Below are positions 22,998-30,228 of a stretch of DNA of 35,831 nt, one piece after another. The first letter of the stretch is position 1; every line of letters starts with the position of its first letter. A model generated the notes under the pieces. It did not search any database. It worked only from the letters and a program-made list of their open reading frames with translations, and was not told where the DNA came from. The DNA lies in the IMG/VR virus record IMGVR_UViG_3300049911_000136, positions 1 through 35,831 of that record. One strand, given 5' to 3'. The DNA comes from a virus. A program made the translations under genes and the position numbers.

Positions 22998-23218
22998 TGA
23001 CCGAGGACTTTGAACGCGGAAAACGCGAGGGTTGTATGGAAGAGAAAGTGAAGGGGCTGAAAGCCTCTTCCAATAATACTTACAAGCAATTTGAGCACAT
23101 CTACATAAGACTGAACGCCATTGATAAAAAGTTGGCAAGTATGAGTCCGCTTATGAGGATTGTGGAGGCAGCAATAATTACGGGGCTTGCATCGGGAATA
23201 GCGCTTGCGGTCAAGTAG
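22997..23218 (+). CDS. Holin-like (XhlA-type) membrane protein
   Basis: This 73-residue protein starts at ATG 22997, overlapping the preceding stop, with AAAGG upstream. The N-terminal 45 residues form a charged helix/coiled coil (Y-K-Q-F-E-H-I-Y-I-R-L-N-A-I-D-K-K-L). The C-terminus is a single hydrophobic helix (about 54-72: V-E-A-A-I-I-T-G-L-A-S-G-I-A-L-A-V-K). This topology is that of XhlA/hemolysin-like holin partners. It lies after the tail fibre and next to two more small membrane proteins, as in a lysis cassette. The role in pore formation is inference. Confidence 0.65.
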   Translation: MTEDFERGKREGCMEEKVKGLKASSNNTYKQFEHIYIRLNAIDKKLASMSPLMRIVEAAIITGLASGIALAVK

Positions 23219-23231
23219 AAAGGAGAGGAAG

Positions 23232-23330
23232 ATGTCTCTGATATTGGCAGTAATTCTCGTAGGAGTTGTGGCGTTTATCGGCGGTGTTTTCTGCGGCAAG
23301 AATTGGTTTGCAAAGAAGGTCACAAAATGA
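23232..23330 (+). CDS. 32-residue single-pass membrane peptide
   Basis: ATG 23232 has a strong AAAGGAGAGG. The product is one hydrophobic helix (2-22: S-L-I-L-A-V-I-L-V-G-V-V-A-F-I-G-G-V-F) followed by a short basic tail. It is coupled to the next gene by an ATGA overlap. It could be a holin regulator or antiholin, but only size, topology and location support that. Confidence 0.6.
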   Translation: MSLILAVILVGVVAFIGGVFCGKNWFAKKVTK

Positions 23331-23866
23331 GCAAACGCAATAAGGTTCTCGCGGTCATCTGGGTTGCAATCGTGGCGATGCTGATTGTTCTCTGGTGTTG
23401 CGGATGTGCGACCGAAGCGCTCAAGCGTGAGGTGTGGCACATTAAGAGAGACACTGCTATAATAGCCTCACGCGACCCTTCACCGGAGGCGCAGCGAGCC
23501 GCGAAAGGAGCGGCGGCGGTGCAAAGATGGACCGGACTGCCATCTTCCGAACCGCAGATAGAAGACTTTGAGTGGGATACGCGGACCCTGAACGCGGAGG
23601 CTCAGGCGCGCCGCGGTTTGTTTTCCGGCATAGCGGGTCTCTTTTCAGGTTTGAGTGGATCCACGGCACTGGAAAGCCTCTTGGTTGCCCTTTTAGGAAT
23701 AGGTGCGATATATGCAAAGCGAAAAATTTCCAGTATGCGAGCAGACAACGAGGATATGGTGAACGCTATTAAGAAAGCGCCGCCAGAGGTAAAACAGGCA
23801 GTTGCCGAGGCGCAGGCTCGCAGGATGCCTCTTCACAAAACCGTAAAACGCTTGACAAAATCATAG
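23327..23866 (+). CDS. Lysis-cassette membrane protein with N-terminal signal, possible lipoprotein/spanin-like
   Basis: This 179-residue protein starts at ATG 23327, overlapping the previous stop. Residues 7-26 are a hydrophobic signal ending V-L-W-C-C-G-C, a possible but atypical lipobox. A soluble helical region follows (30-100). A second hydrophobic stretch lies around 100-130 (G-L-F-S-G-L-S-G-S-T-A-L-E-S-L-L-V-A-L-L-G), and the basic C-terminus contains R-R-M-P-L-H-K-T. It may be a spanin-like component of the lysis cassette or a membrane anchor. No enzymatic domain is seen. A strong terminator lies 25 bases downstream. Confidence 0.65.
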   Translation: MSKRNKVLAVIWVAIVAMLIVLWCCGCATEALKREVWHIKRDTAIIASRDPSPEAQRAAKGAAAVQRWTGLPSSEPQIEDFEWDTRTLNAEAQARRGLFSGIAGLFSGLSGSTALESLLVALLGIGAIYAKRKISSMRADNEDMVNAIKKAPPEVKQAVAEAQARRMPLHKTVKRLTKS

Positions 23867-23890
23867 GCGGCGTATGGTGCGCTGCCAAAG

Positions 23891-23933
23891 GGCGCGGCTA
23901 ATAAAGTGCCCGAACCACGAGCCGCGCCTTTTT
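23891..23933 (+). terminator. Strong intrinsic terminator closing the late operon
   Basis: A perfect 9-bp GC stem, GGCGCGGCT (23891-23899) with AGCCGCGCC (23920-23928), has a 20-base loop and runs into TTTTT. It separates the lysis genes from the early promoter. Confidence 0.85.
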
Positions 23934-23983
23934 GCCCGCCTGAAACTATTTTGCACTATTTAGCCCTTCTCGCTAAATTGTTA

Positions 23984-24011
23984 TTGACAAGGTGAACCCC
24001 TGCATTATATT
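23984..24011 (+). promoter_or_regulatory. Sigma70-type early promoter
   Basis: TTGACA (23984-23989), a 16-bp spacer and TATATT (24006-24011) form a near-consensus promoter between the late terminator and the recombination/replication operon. The expected start is near 24018. No obvious repressor operator palindrome overlaps it. Confidence 0.8.
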
Positions 24012-24021
24012 TGCCAATAGA

Positions 24022-24144
24022 GTTGAGGGAAGGAATGTTGAGGATGCAGTTGAGGAAGCAGAAAACAAACGAGCCCGCGAAAAATCTGTCTCTCAAAACA
24101 GCCGCTGCTCCTCAACCGGCGGGCGCGGGTTTCTTTTTTGAGGA
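24022..24144 (+). promoter_or_regulatory. Structured early leader with GTTGAGG repeats and attenuator-like hairpin
   Basis: The leader carries GTTGAGG three times (24022, 24037, 24049) and a related TTGAGGA at 24138. CCTCAAC at 24110-24116 complements each of them, so several alternative stems are possible. CCCGCG (24074-24079) can also pair with CGCGGG (24124-24129), directly followed by a T-rich run (24130-24139). This looks like a terminator/antiterminator switch. Confidence 0.5.
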
Positions 24145-24153
24145 AGGGAGGCG

Positions 24154-24399
24154 ATGATGATGAACTTGAATCGGATTATAAAAGAGGAGTTGAAGTATAA
24201 GCCGCAGACTGCGCTTTACTATCGGCAAATGGTTACTGTGCATATTCCACGAGAAGTACAGGATGCGGAGTCCCGGACGTTCACTATTGAGCACGAGGAT
24301 AGAAAGACAGTTGAGGCAATAGCAAAAGGGATAGCGAAGGGACTCAAAACATACAGTCCGACAATCAGTTGGATGGCGGAAATAACGGTCAAGGTCTAA
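24154..24399 (+). CDS. First early-operon protein, hypothetical
   Basis: This 81-residue protein begins at three successive ATGs (24154-24162) behind AAGGGAGG. It is moderately basic, with Y-K-P-Q-T-A-L-Y-Y-R-Q-M-V-T-V near 15-30 and D-R-K-T-V-E-A-I-A-K-G-I-A-K-G at about 48-62, probably a beta-alpha fold. As the first gene after the promoter and leader it may be an early host-directed or regulatory protein. No family is recognised. Confidence 0.7.
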   Translation: MMMNLNRIIKEELKYKPQTALYYRQMVTVHIPREVQDAESRTFTIEHEDRKTVEAIAKGIAKGLKTYSPTISWMAEITVKV

Positions 24400-24424
24400 C
24401 GCGCAAGGCGCAAGGGGGCATTTG

Positions 24425-24523
24425 ATGTGTAAGTTCGCAAGTGGTTTTTTCAAGCCTGACACGATGGAATTGAAGGTATGGAAATGGAAGCGAAAAAATA
24501 CCCAAGTAGGCAGGGAAAGGTAA
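24425..24523 (+). CDS. 32-residue early mini-protein
   Basis: ATG 24425 follows AAGGGGG. The product begins M-C-K-F-A-S-G-F-F-K-P-D, a start that reminds me of small phage and plasmid proteins, and ends in a Trp/Lys-rich segment. The gap before the next gene is only 38 bases. Confidence is limited by the length. Confidence 0.45.
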   Translation: MCKFASGFFKPDTMELKVWKWKRKNTQVGRER

Positions 24524-24561
24524 TGGGGGCTAAAATAGGGGGTTTTTGAAAGGAGGCGGAG

Positions 24562-24816
24562 ATGTTATTTGTGACAAATAAGGATGCAGATATTCTGATA
24601 GATGTGGACACAAAATTGCAGGTGAAAGAGAATCGCCGGCTTTTGCGTTTTGTTCAATCTATGCGTAATGAACTTGAGGCGAAAATTATAGCAGAATTTA
24701 TTAGAGAATTGATTGCACGGAATCTCAAAAAGTTCGCCGAAGAAAACTATACGCAGGGTTACAAGGATGGCAAAAGTCACAAACAACGGCGAAATTGGCA
24801 TCCCGGCACATTCTGA
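24562..24816 (+). CDS. Early hypothetical protein, helical and basic
   Basis: This 84-residue protein starts at ATG 24562 behind AAAGGAGGCGG. It opens with a V-T-N-K-D-A-D-I-L-I-D-V segment and continues as amphipathic helix (25-65: R-F-V-Q-S-M-R-N-E-L-E-A-K-I-I-A-E-F). The tail is rich in Lys, His and Arg. It may be a nucleic-acid-binding or scaffold-type early protein. It is not recognised. Confidence 0.65.
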   Translation: MLFVTNKDADILIDVDTKLQVKENRRLLRFVQSMRNELEAKIIAEFIRELIARNLKKFAEENYTQGYKDGKSHKQRRNWHPGTF

Positions 24817-24822
24817 AAGGAG

Positions 24823-24987
24823 ATGATGATGACGAACGGGTTCTTTTGGTTGCTGATAACGCTTGTGTCTACAGGCGGGGGATTCGTGGCGATGGTGGTA
24901 GACGCGCCGAAGACGCAGTTCATTTGTTTGTGTGGCGCGGTGGCGAGCCTGCTGGTCACGCTACATATTGAGCAGAGGAGCGGCTGA
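24823..24987 (+). CDS. Two-helix membrane protein, early operon
   Basis: Three in-frame ATGs (24823, 24826, 24829) follow AAAGGAG; the spacing best suits the last. The product of 52-54 residues has two hydrophobic helices (about 3-24 and 35-50 of the short form) separated by D-A-P-K-T. It lies within the early operon, so it is more likely a host-membrane modulator or superinfection factor than a lysis protein. It is unrecognised. Confidence 0.6.
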   Translation: MMMTNGFFWLLITLVSTGGGFVAMVVDAPKTQFICLCGAVASLLVTLHIEQRSG

Positions 24988-24996
24988 GGCGCGGAA

Positions 24997-25362
24997 ATGA
25001 ATTGTCCACAATGCGGAGCCCTCATACACGGGAACTTTTCTGTCAGGGTAGATAGCCGCTCACTTGACAGCAATTTTGAGGCTGAAATTCAGGCGGACAT
25101 TGCGGCGGCGAAAGCGGTTGCCCGCGAGTACGGCTTCGCTTGGAACGATAGCGAAACCGTTGAGGGCGCGGTCAGAAACATCCTTGCCGTTCTGGTTGGT
25201 GAGCGGCAGATACACGCGAAGGAACTGACAAAATTGCACTATTCAATAATGAAAGCGGATAAGGAGTTGACGCGGCTAACCACTTTTGAAGGAATAGTTT
25301 CGCCGATAACTTTTTGGGTGAGAGATGAACTACAGAAAATATTGAGGGAGGTATCAAGATGA
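24997..25362 (+). CDS. Hypothetical protein with N-terminal CxxC
   Basis: This 121-residue protein starts at ATG 24997; the ribosome site (GAGG) is weak. C-P-Q-C-G occurs at residues 3-7 with no second pair nearby. The rest is helical: A-A-A-K-A-V-A-R-E-Y-G-F-A-W-N (36-50), then V-G-E-R-Q-I-H-A-K-E-L (67-77). Its stop overlaps the start of the Cas4-like nuclease, so the two are translated together. It might be a nuclease partner. The function is unknown. Confidence 0.7.
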   Translation: MNCPQCGALIHGNFSVRVDSRSLDSNFEAEIQADIAAAKAVAREYGFAWNDSETVEGAVRNILAVLVGERQIHAKELTKLHYSIMKADKELTRLTTFEGIVSPITFWVRDELQKILREVSR

Positions 25363-26459
25363 TTCACGCATCTGCACTTCCGCGCATTATGCGGTGTCCC
25401 GCCAGCGCGAAAGAGGCGGAGATTGAGATTGAGAGCACTTCCCCTGAGGCGGAAACAGGTAGGCGCGTTCACGCGGCGATGCGTAAAATCGTAGAAAGAG
25501 ACCTGACAGATGGCATTCCTGAAGTGCAGGAAGAGGACAAGCGGCTCGTCTGGAATGGACTCCATATTTGGAAAAAGATTCGCCTTGTTTCCCGGACCTT
25601 CGCTGTGGAGAGGGAGATAATAGACGGCGAGTTGAGTGGCACGCCAGATTATGTGGGAATCACCGCAGAGGGCGAACTGATAATCCTGGACTGGAAGAGC
25701 GGATGGGCAGACCGCGATTATTCAGACCAGTTGAAAGGTTACCTTTGGCTCGCGCGTGCTCATTTCCTTATGCCAGAGCATTCTATCTTTTCAGGCGGAC
25801 GGATTATTACTGCGTGGCTCCAGACCCGGGACCTCTATGATGTGGAAATTGTCACGCCTGAGCAACTTGCCGCGTGGGAAAAGAAACTCGAAGAATGTCT
25901 GGTAAGCGACATTTTCGCTCCGGGCGAGCATTGCCTTTACTGCCCCGGTCAGTGGACGTGCGCGGCTCGGACTGCGATGGTGAGGCAAGCAGTCGCCATC
26001 TTCGGCGACCAAGCCACAGATAATCTACCTGTGAGCCCCGAGCGCCTCGCCGCTGCATATCCCGCTTATCAGGTGGCGACTGCGGCGCTGAAACGATACC
26101 ACGACCTGACCAAAGAGGCGGTAGAGGGCGCAGGTAGTATTGCTCTTCCCGATGGGCGCGTGCTCACATTGGAGCCACAGGAGCAGAGAAAGATACTAAT
26201 GAGCACGACGACTCTGGGAATTCTGGCAAAGCACTTCGGCGCGGATACTCCTGAAGACCTATTAGACGAAATGCCGTCGGTTTTCAAAATCGTCAAAGAG
26301 AAACTGGAACAGGCGATAAAAGAAAGGGCGCTGAAGCAAAAGGGCGCGGCGAATGTACGAGAAGTATTGACGGCGCTGAATGAGGCAGGAGTTATTGAAA
26401 AAAGCGAAGTAAAGAAACTGGTAATAAAGAAAGGACAGGCAGATGTGGATAAAAAGTAG
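25359..26459 (+). CDS. Cas4/RecB-like PD-(D/E)XK exonuclease with Fe-S cysteines (DUF2800-like)
   Basis: This 366-residue protein starts at ATG 25359 (ATGA overlap, GGGAGG upstream). It contains G-R-R-V-H (34-38), G-T-P-D-Y-V-G with D97, I-L-D-W-K-S-G with D111 and K113, and Q-L-K-G-Y (Q124, Y128), the full motif set of RecB-family nucleases. C13 together with C192, C195 and C201 should hold an iron-sulfur cluster as in Cas4 and AddB. The C-terminal third is helical. Next to RecT it probably resects DNA ends to make the single strands RecT anneals. This is a common phage pair. Confidence 0.93.
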   Translation: MIHASALPRIMRCPASAKEAEIEIESTSPEAETGRRVHAAMRKIVERDLTDGIPEVQEEDKRLVWNGLHIWKKIRLVSRTFAVEREIIDGELSGTPDYVGITAEGELIILDWKSGWADRDYSDQLKGYLWLARAHFLMPEHSIFSGGRIITAWLQTRDLYDVEIVTPEQLAAWEKKLEECLVSDIFAPGEHCLYCPGQWTCAARTAMVRQAVAIFGDQATDNLPVSPERLAAAYPAYQVATAALKRYHDLTKEAVEGAGSIALPDGRVLTLEPQEQRKILMSTTTLGILAKHFGADTPEDLLDEMPSVFKIVKEKLEQAIKERALKQKGAANVREVLTALNEAGVIEKSEVKKLVIKKGQADVDKK

Positions 26460-26838
26460 CGATGGCAAGGCTCTTATCAATTCCGTCTATGTAGAATCTA
26501 TCGCATTTTCGGGCGAATTCGTCACGGCAAACATGGCAAAAATTGGGGAGGTAGAATATTGGTTTGAACTTTTTCGCGGCACTCCCGAAGAGGCGCAGAA
26601 ATACTACGATTGGTTGACGAAAAGATTGATGATGGAAGAGGCGAGCAGAGAGGCGGCGGCATTGAGGCAATCGCCGCCATTATTGGTCACTGTTACTGAA
26701 CCGCCTCCACCTCGGATTATGGTAGAAGGCGTTCCGTATAGTATGACTCCAAGGCGGTATGAGAAGTGGCGCAGAAGGAAAGGTTGGCTACGGCGGCTCT
26801 ATTTGTGGCTCTTTCACAGACCAAGCGGCTGGGAATAA
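26443..26838 (+). CDS. Hypothetical basic protein of the recombination operon
   Basis: This 131-residue protein starts at ATG 26443 with AAAGGA upstream, overlapping the nuclease gene by 17 bases. Residues 1-60 form a compact beta-alpha segment that ends Y-Y-D-W-L-T-K-R-L. A Pro-rich stretch (E-P-P-P-P-R) at about 85-91 leads into a strongly basic, Trp-rich C-terminus (R-R-Y-E-K-W-R-R-R-K-G-W-L-R-R-L). It probably contacts nucleic acid or a partner. It is not recognised. Confidence 0.7.
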   Translation: MWIKSSDGKALINSVYVESIAFSGEFVTANMAKIGEVEYWFELFRGTPEEAQKYYDWLTKRLMMEEASREAAALRQSPPLLVTVTEPPPPRIMVEGVPYSMTPRRYEKWRRRKGWLRRLYLWLFHRPSGWE

Positions 26839-26852
26839 CAGGAGGTAAAGGT

Positions 26853-27140
26853 ATGACCGCATCCGAATGTGCCAAAGTTTACGCCGATGCAGTTGACAAG
26901 GCAGGGGCGATAAAGTTTATTCTGGATGACTTCGGCGTTTGTTACTGGCAACTCACAAAGGCGCGCAAAATCACTACCATCGCCGGAGCGGTTGCGCTCG
27001 CAGATGAATTGAAAATCAAATGGCGGACTTTTCTTCGCCTTTGCCCGCCGCAGAAAATCAACGAGGGACTTTTACTCTCCATTGACCCCTGCGCGATAGA
27101 AAAAGTTCTCAACGGCGTTATGCCGAAGGTGAAAAACTAA
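26853..27140 (+). CDS. Small helical protein upstream of RecT
   Basis: This 95-residue protein starts at ATG 26853 behind GGAGGTAAAGG, a very strong site; earlier starts in the frame lack it. It contains T-A-S-E-C-A-K-V-Y-A-D-A-V-D-K-A-G (2-18), W-Q-L-T-K-A-R-K-I-T-T-I-A-G (34-47) and W-R-T-F-L-R-L-C (60-67). It looks like a compact helical domain. It could be a small DNA-binding or RecT accessory protein. No family is recognised. Confidence 0.7.
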   Translation: MTASECAKVYADAVDKAGAIKFILDDFGVCYWQLTKARKITTIAGAVALADELKIKWRTFLRLCPPQKINEGLLLSIDPCAIEKVLNGVMPKVKN

Positions 27141-27165
27141 CCGCTCAGAAGGAAAGGAGAAAAAG

Positions 27166-28368
27166 ATGACAGAGACAGCGATAGCGAAGAAAAGTGAGGA
27201 ATTGAAGTTTGCGGAACTTTTACAACAACGACTTCACCAGTTCCCGCAGTTGATGGCGAGATATATGACGCCTGAGAAGGTGGCGCAGTTAGCCCTAATG
27301 GCGGTTCTGAAAACCCCGGGCTTGCGCGAATGTTCCGCACTCTCCATCTTGAATGGATTTATTACCTGCGCTAAATTAGGGATTGACCCCACTCGCGGTA
27401 ATACTGCGCTCGTGCCGTTCAAGAATAAGTATTCGGGGCACAAAGAAGCCGTTCTCATAATCGGCTACGATGCCCTGATTGACTTGGCAACGAGAGATGG
27501 GCGGATAGAGGCGATTATGCCTTATCTCGTTTATCGCGGGGATGAGTTCGGGCAGGATTTTGGAGAGCAAATTCTGACCCACAAACCGACGCATACCGCA
27601 GAACAGGAGACAGATGATAATATCATTTGCGCTTACGCGATCGCGTGGTTGAAGAGTGGACGGAGATTGTGGAAGTATGTCTCCCGGAAAGAAATCGAGA
27701 AGACTCGCAGTCAATCGCGCGCGAAAGATGATGGACCCTGGGTTACGCACTTCCCACAAATGTGTCTGAAGACGGCGGTAAGGCGTCTAATCTCTTATCT
27801 TCCGCGCAATCCGGAACTGGCAGAGGCAATGGAGATTGAGAGTCGTTCTGAATCGGGCGGAACATATCCTATCAGCGATATTGATATTCTTTTGCCGGCA
27901 AGTGAGCCTCCGGTAGATGCGCTCGCCCCGGGCCGGCATCAACCTGAAAAGAACGGCAAAGAAGAAAAGAAGTTTGACCCTGACGAATTTGGTCCTGGCG
28001 GCTATGCGCCTCCTCCTGATTCCAAGCCTGAAACGCCGCCTGTCGCGCCTCCTGAGTCGCCGCATCCGAGCGATAAACTCTGCGACCTGAATGACAGAGC
28101 CCCGCTCTCTGAATATCTCCTCCTGCAAGACCAATCTTTTCTCGCCGAAGGTGCCAAGGAGCCGTTTGAGTTGATTTTCAACATCGCGGTGGATTGGCAA
28201 ACGCAGAAGTCGCGGACAACAGCCCAGAGATTTCAAGAAATCTGTTTGGGAGCAGGCGCGGATGATAAATTATCACTCGCAGGTCAGACCGCGCTTGTGC
28301 TTCAGACGATTGCGAATCAGTTGATGGTAGAAACGAAGCCGAAGAAAAGTAGCGGCAAACTGCTGTAA
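27166..28368 (+). CDS. recT: RecT-family single-strand annealing protein
   Basis: This 400-residue protein starts at ATG 27166 behind AAAGGAG. It contains the RecT core: a helix with Q-Q-R-L-H-Q-F-P-Q-L-M, C-S-A-L-S-I-L-N-G-F-I-T-C-A-K-L-G-I-D-P near 57-75, and A-L-V-P-F-K-N-K-Y-S-G, V-L-I-I-G-Y-D-A-L, and later H-F-P-Q-M-C-L-K-T-A-V-R-R-L. The C-terminal ~140 residues are Pro/Ser/Glu-rich and extend the family's usual ~270 residues. RecT anneals complementary single strands and drives strand invasion during phage replication. The adjacent exonuclease, ATPase and resolvase complete the pathway. Confidence 0.95.
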   Translation: MTETAIAKKSEELKFAELLQQRLHQFPQLMARYMTPEKVAQLALMAVLKTPGLRECSALSILNGFITCAKLGIDPTRGNTALVPFKNKYSGHKEAVLIIGYDALIDLATRDGRIEAIMPYLVYRGDEFGQDFGEQILTHKPTHTAEQETDDNIICAYAIAWLKSGRRLWKYVSRKEIEKTRSQSRAKDDGPWVTHFPQMCLKTAVRRLISYLPRNPELAEAMEIESRSESGGTYPISDIDILLPASEPPVDALAPGRHQPEKNGKEEKKFDPDEFGPGGYAPPPDSKPETPPVAPPESPHPSDKLCDLNDRAPLSEYLLLQDQSFLAEGAKEPFELIFNIAVDWQTQKSRTTAQRFQEICLGAGADDKLSLAGQTALVLQTIANQLMVETKPKKSSGKLL

Positions 28369-28383
28369 ACAGGAGCGCCAAAG

Positions 28384-28461
28384 GTGACAAAAGTATTGAA
28401 AGCGCGAGTCCTCACCAGAGGCGCTCCATATTTTAGCCGCGCAGTCCGTGAAGAAAAATAG
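28384..28461 (+). CDS. 25-codon ORF before the HNH gene, possible remnant
   Basis: GTG 28384 has CAGGAG upstream and reads M-T-K-V-L-K-A-R-V-L-T-R-G-A-P-Y-F-S-R-A. It is directly followed by the HNH homing endonuclease gene and may be the stub of a gene the element landed in. Alternatively it is a short leader peptide. It is a weak call. Confidence 0.3.
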   Translation: MTKVLKARVLTRGAPYFSRAVREEK

Positions 28462-28470
28462 GGATTTGCT

Positions 28471-29076
28471 ATGATAAAAAGGCAACCCATCTCTGAAAAG
28501 ACGCGACAAAAATTGCGTGAAGGCACGAAACGATATTTTCAAGAGCATCCCGAAGCAAGGACAAGATGGTCTGAAATGTATAGTGGGAAGGGTAAGCATC
28601 TTTCTCTTGCGCATAAAAAGAAAATAAGCGAGACACAAAAAAAGAGACCAGCGCATTCTCAATTTTCATCTGGTCATCAGCCGACAAAAGAGCAGCGCAG
28701 AAAGATAGGAGAAGCACACAAGGGCAATAAGTATTTTCTTGGCAAACATCATTCTGAAGCAACACGGCAAAAGATAAGCGAAGCAGTTGCGGGCGAAAAA
28801 AGCGGCAACTGGCAGGGCGGCAAGTCTTTTGAACCTTACTCTCCTTCTTTCAATCGCGCCCTCAAACAAAAGGCGCTGAAGCGAGATAAATATATTTGTC
28901 AAAATTGCGGACTTCCCAAAGGACTGTTTATTCGCAAGGGCGGACTGGATGTCCATCATATGGACGGCAATAAGCAGAATAGCAAGTTGACGAATCTCGT
29001 GACGCTTTGTAAAAGTTGTCATCGCCGCGCAGACCACGAGAGATTTGTCCTCTCTCGCGCCGGACTTTTCTATTGA
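28471..29076 (+). CDS. HNH homing endonuclease with NUMOD3-like repeats
   Basis: This 201-residue protein starts at ATG 28471 (TAGGGA upstream). Residues 6-105 hold repeated short motifs (H-K-K-K-I-S-E-T-Q-K, R-R-K-I-G-E-A-H-K-G, T-R-Q-K-I-S-E-A-V) of the NUMOD3 type, which bind DNA modularly. The HNH nuclease follows, with C143-x-x-C146, V-H-H-M-D (H162/H163, D165), N175 and C180-x-x-C183-H184. Homing endonucleases cut intron- or insert-less alleles and spread themselves. The gene is inserted between RecT and a small zinc protein, and its spacing suggests it is a free-standing selfish gene. Confidence 0.92.
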   Translation: MIKRQPISEKTRQKLREGTKRYFQEHPEARTRWSEMYSGKGKHLSLAHKKKISETQKKRPAHSQFSSGHQPTKEQRRKIGEAHKGNKYFLGKHHSEATRQKISEAVAGEKSGNWQGGKSFEPYSPSFNRALKQKALKRDKYICQNCGLPKGLFIRKGGLDVHHMDGNKQNSKLTNLVTLCKSCHRRADHERFVLSRAGLFY

Positions 29077-29122
29077 CTCTTTCAGTTTCGGCGCCTGCGC
29101 GGCTTGAATTTAGAAAGACAAA

Positions 29123-29317
29123 ATGAGCAAACGAAAGATTTTCTGTGACCGATGCAAACGTGAATTGCCTTTGACGCATCGCGAGTGTTTTCTCTGCGAA
29201 AAACCACTCTGCGGCAAGTGCTCAATCTGGAAAGGTGTATGTCTGGATTGTGAGAAGAAGATTGCGGAAGTGGGATTGATACAAACGGCGAAGAAAATGG
29301 AGGCTGAAAAGGAATGA
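29123..29317 (+). CDS. Small zinc-binding protein
   Basis: This 64-residue protein starts at ATG 29123; its ribosome site is weak (GAAAGA). Cysteines are paired: C-D-R-C (8-11), C-F-L-C (22-25), C-G-K-C (30-33) and C-L-D-C (40-43). They should make two zinc-binding sites. The C-terminus is a short charged helix. Its stop overlaps the RusA start, so the two are coupled. The protein may bind DNA or modulate RusA. Confidence 0.75.
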   Translation: MSKRKIFCDRCKRELPLTHRECFLCEKPLCGKCSIWKGVCLDCEKKIAEVGLIQTAKKMEAEKE

Positions 29318-29736
29318 CTTTATCCTTCACAATTCTCGGCGAGCCAAAAGCAAAGCAAGCGATGAAGTTCTTCAAGCGCGGAAATTTCATCGGTACATAC
29401 CAACCCAAAGTTGTGCTGAACTACGCAGATTCCGTGCGAGCCGCAGTAGCAGAGACGATGATAAAAGAGCAGGTGTCCCTGCTTCAAGGCGCGGTCAGTC
29501 TAACCGCAAAGTTCTACTTTTCCAAACCGAAGTCACGGCAACGAAAGGCGACCGCGGGGGTAGACCTGAAAAAAATAACCCGCCCTGATGTTGATAATTT
29601 GGAGAAGGCACTTTCGGATGGTTTGAAGGGCATTCTCTTCCGCGATGATGCCCAGGTCTGGAAAGTGGTAAAGGAAAAGTGGGAGACGGACGGGCAGGCG
29701 CGGACCGAAATAATTGTTGAATGGGGAGACAACTGA
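29314..29736 (+). CDS. rusA: RusA-family Holliday junction resolvase
   Basis: This 140-residue protein starts at ATG 29314 (ATGA overlap, AAAGG upstream). It shows the RusA signature: G-E-P-K-A-K (9-14), then R-P-D-V-D-N-L-E-K (90-98), corresponding to the paired metal-binding Asp residues and the catalytic Lys of E. coli RusA, and F-R-D-D-A-Q-V (109-115) with the third acidic position. It cleaves four-way junctions made during RecT-dependent recombination so that concatemers can be packaged. The length (120-140) is usual for the family. Confidence 0.93.
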   Translation: MTLSFTILGEPKAKQAMKFFKRGNFIGTYQPKVVLNYADSVRAAVAETMIKEQVSLLQGAVSLTAKFYFSKPKSRQRKATAGVDLKKITRPDVDNLEKALSDGLKGILFRDDAQVWKVVKEKWETDGQARTEIIVEWGDN

Positions 29737-29942
29737 TGCTCAAAATCGGGGACCGCGTAGTAACCATAAGGCGTTGTTTTCTCAAGCCTCGGCTCAAAGG
29801 AGTGATTGAAAGCGCAGGTGATACGCCGGGGACTTGGTTTGTTCGGTTTGACGCGCCATCTAAAAAATGCAGGGGCGCGTTATGGCTACTGAAAGAAGAA
29901 GAGTTGGAACTGATTGAAAAGAGAAAGGAAGGTGAGGTATGA
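29736..29942 (+). CDS. Small SH3-like protein, hypothetical
   Basis: This 68-residue protein starts at ATG 29736 (TGATG overlap with the RusA stop, GGGGAGA upstream). The beta-rich pattern L-K-I-G-D-R-V-V-T-I-R (2-12), L-K-G-V-I-E-S-A-G and G-T-W-F-V-R-F-D looks like a five-stranded SH3-type barrel that could bind nucleic acid or DNA ends. It ends in an acidic helix. No named family. It is tightly coupled to the resolvase gene. Confidence 0.65.
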   Translation: MLKIGDRVVTIRRCFLKPRLKGVIESAGDTPGTWFVRFDAPSKKCRGALWLLKEEELELIEKRKEGEV

Positions 29943-30226
29943 AGAAGAAAGACGGTCAGAAGAACATTGTAGAAAATTTGTATCCGACACTCATAGACAA
30001 GGAAACGGAGAAGAAACTCGCGCAGATAGAGATTCACAGCGAGGCGGCGAAAATCTACAACGACCTAATGGCGGAAGTCAAGGATACCATCAAGGGATTC
30101 GTTCTCGGACTTTCGGAATCCGACCAGGAAGTTGGAAAACTTCAGTGCGGCGATTTTATTCTCGGCTTCAAGGTCACGAAGAGGGTAAGAATAAAGTTCG
30201 GAAAAGAGGAAGAAAAAGAGGAATAG
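29939..30226 (+). CDS. Hypothetical early-operon protein
   Basis: This 95-residue protein starts at ATG 29939 behind GGAAGGTGAGG and overlaps the previous gene by 4 bases. It is mostly charged helix (E-T-E-K-K-L-A-Q-I-E-I-H-S-E-A-A-K-I), with a Gly-containing strand at about 70-80 (C-G-D-F-I-L-G-F-K-V). The C-terminus is a run of Lys and Glu. It is not recognised. Its place among RusA and the ATPase suggests a recombination accessory role. Confidence 0.65.
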   Translation: MKKKDGQKNIVENLYPTLIDKETEKKLAQIEIHSEAAKIYNDLMAEVKDTIKGFVLGLSESDQEVGKLQCGDFILGFKVTKRVRIKFGKEEEKEE

Positions 30227-30228
30227 TT

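Noticed and set aside
28002-28184. Minus-strand frame rich in Gly/Ser within recT
   Set aside because: It shadows the Pro/Glu-rich C-terminus of RecT and has no start signal.
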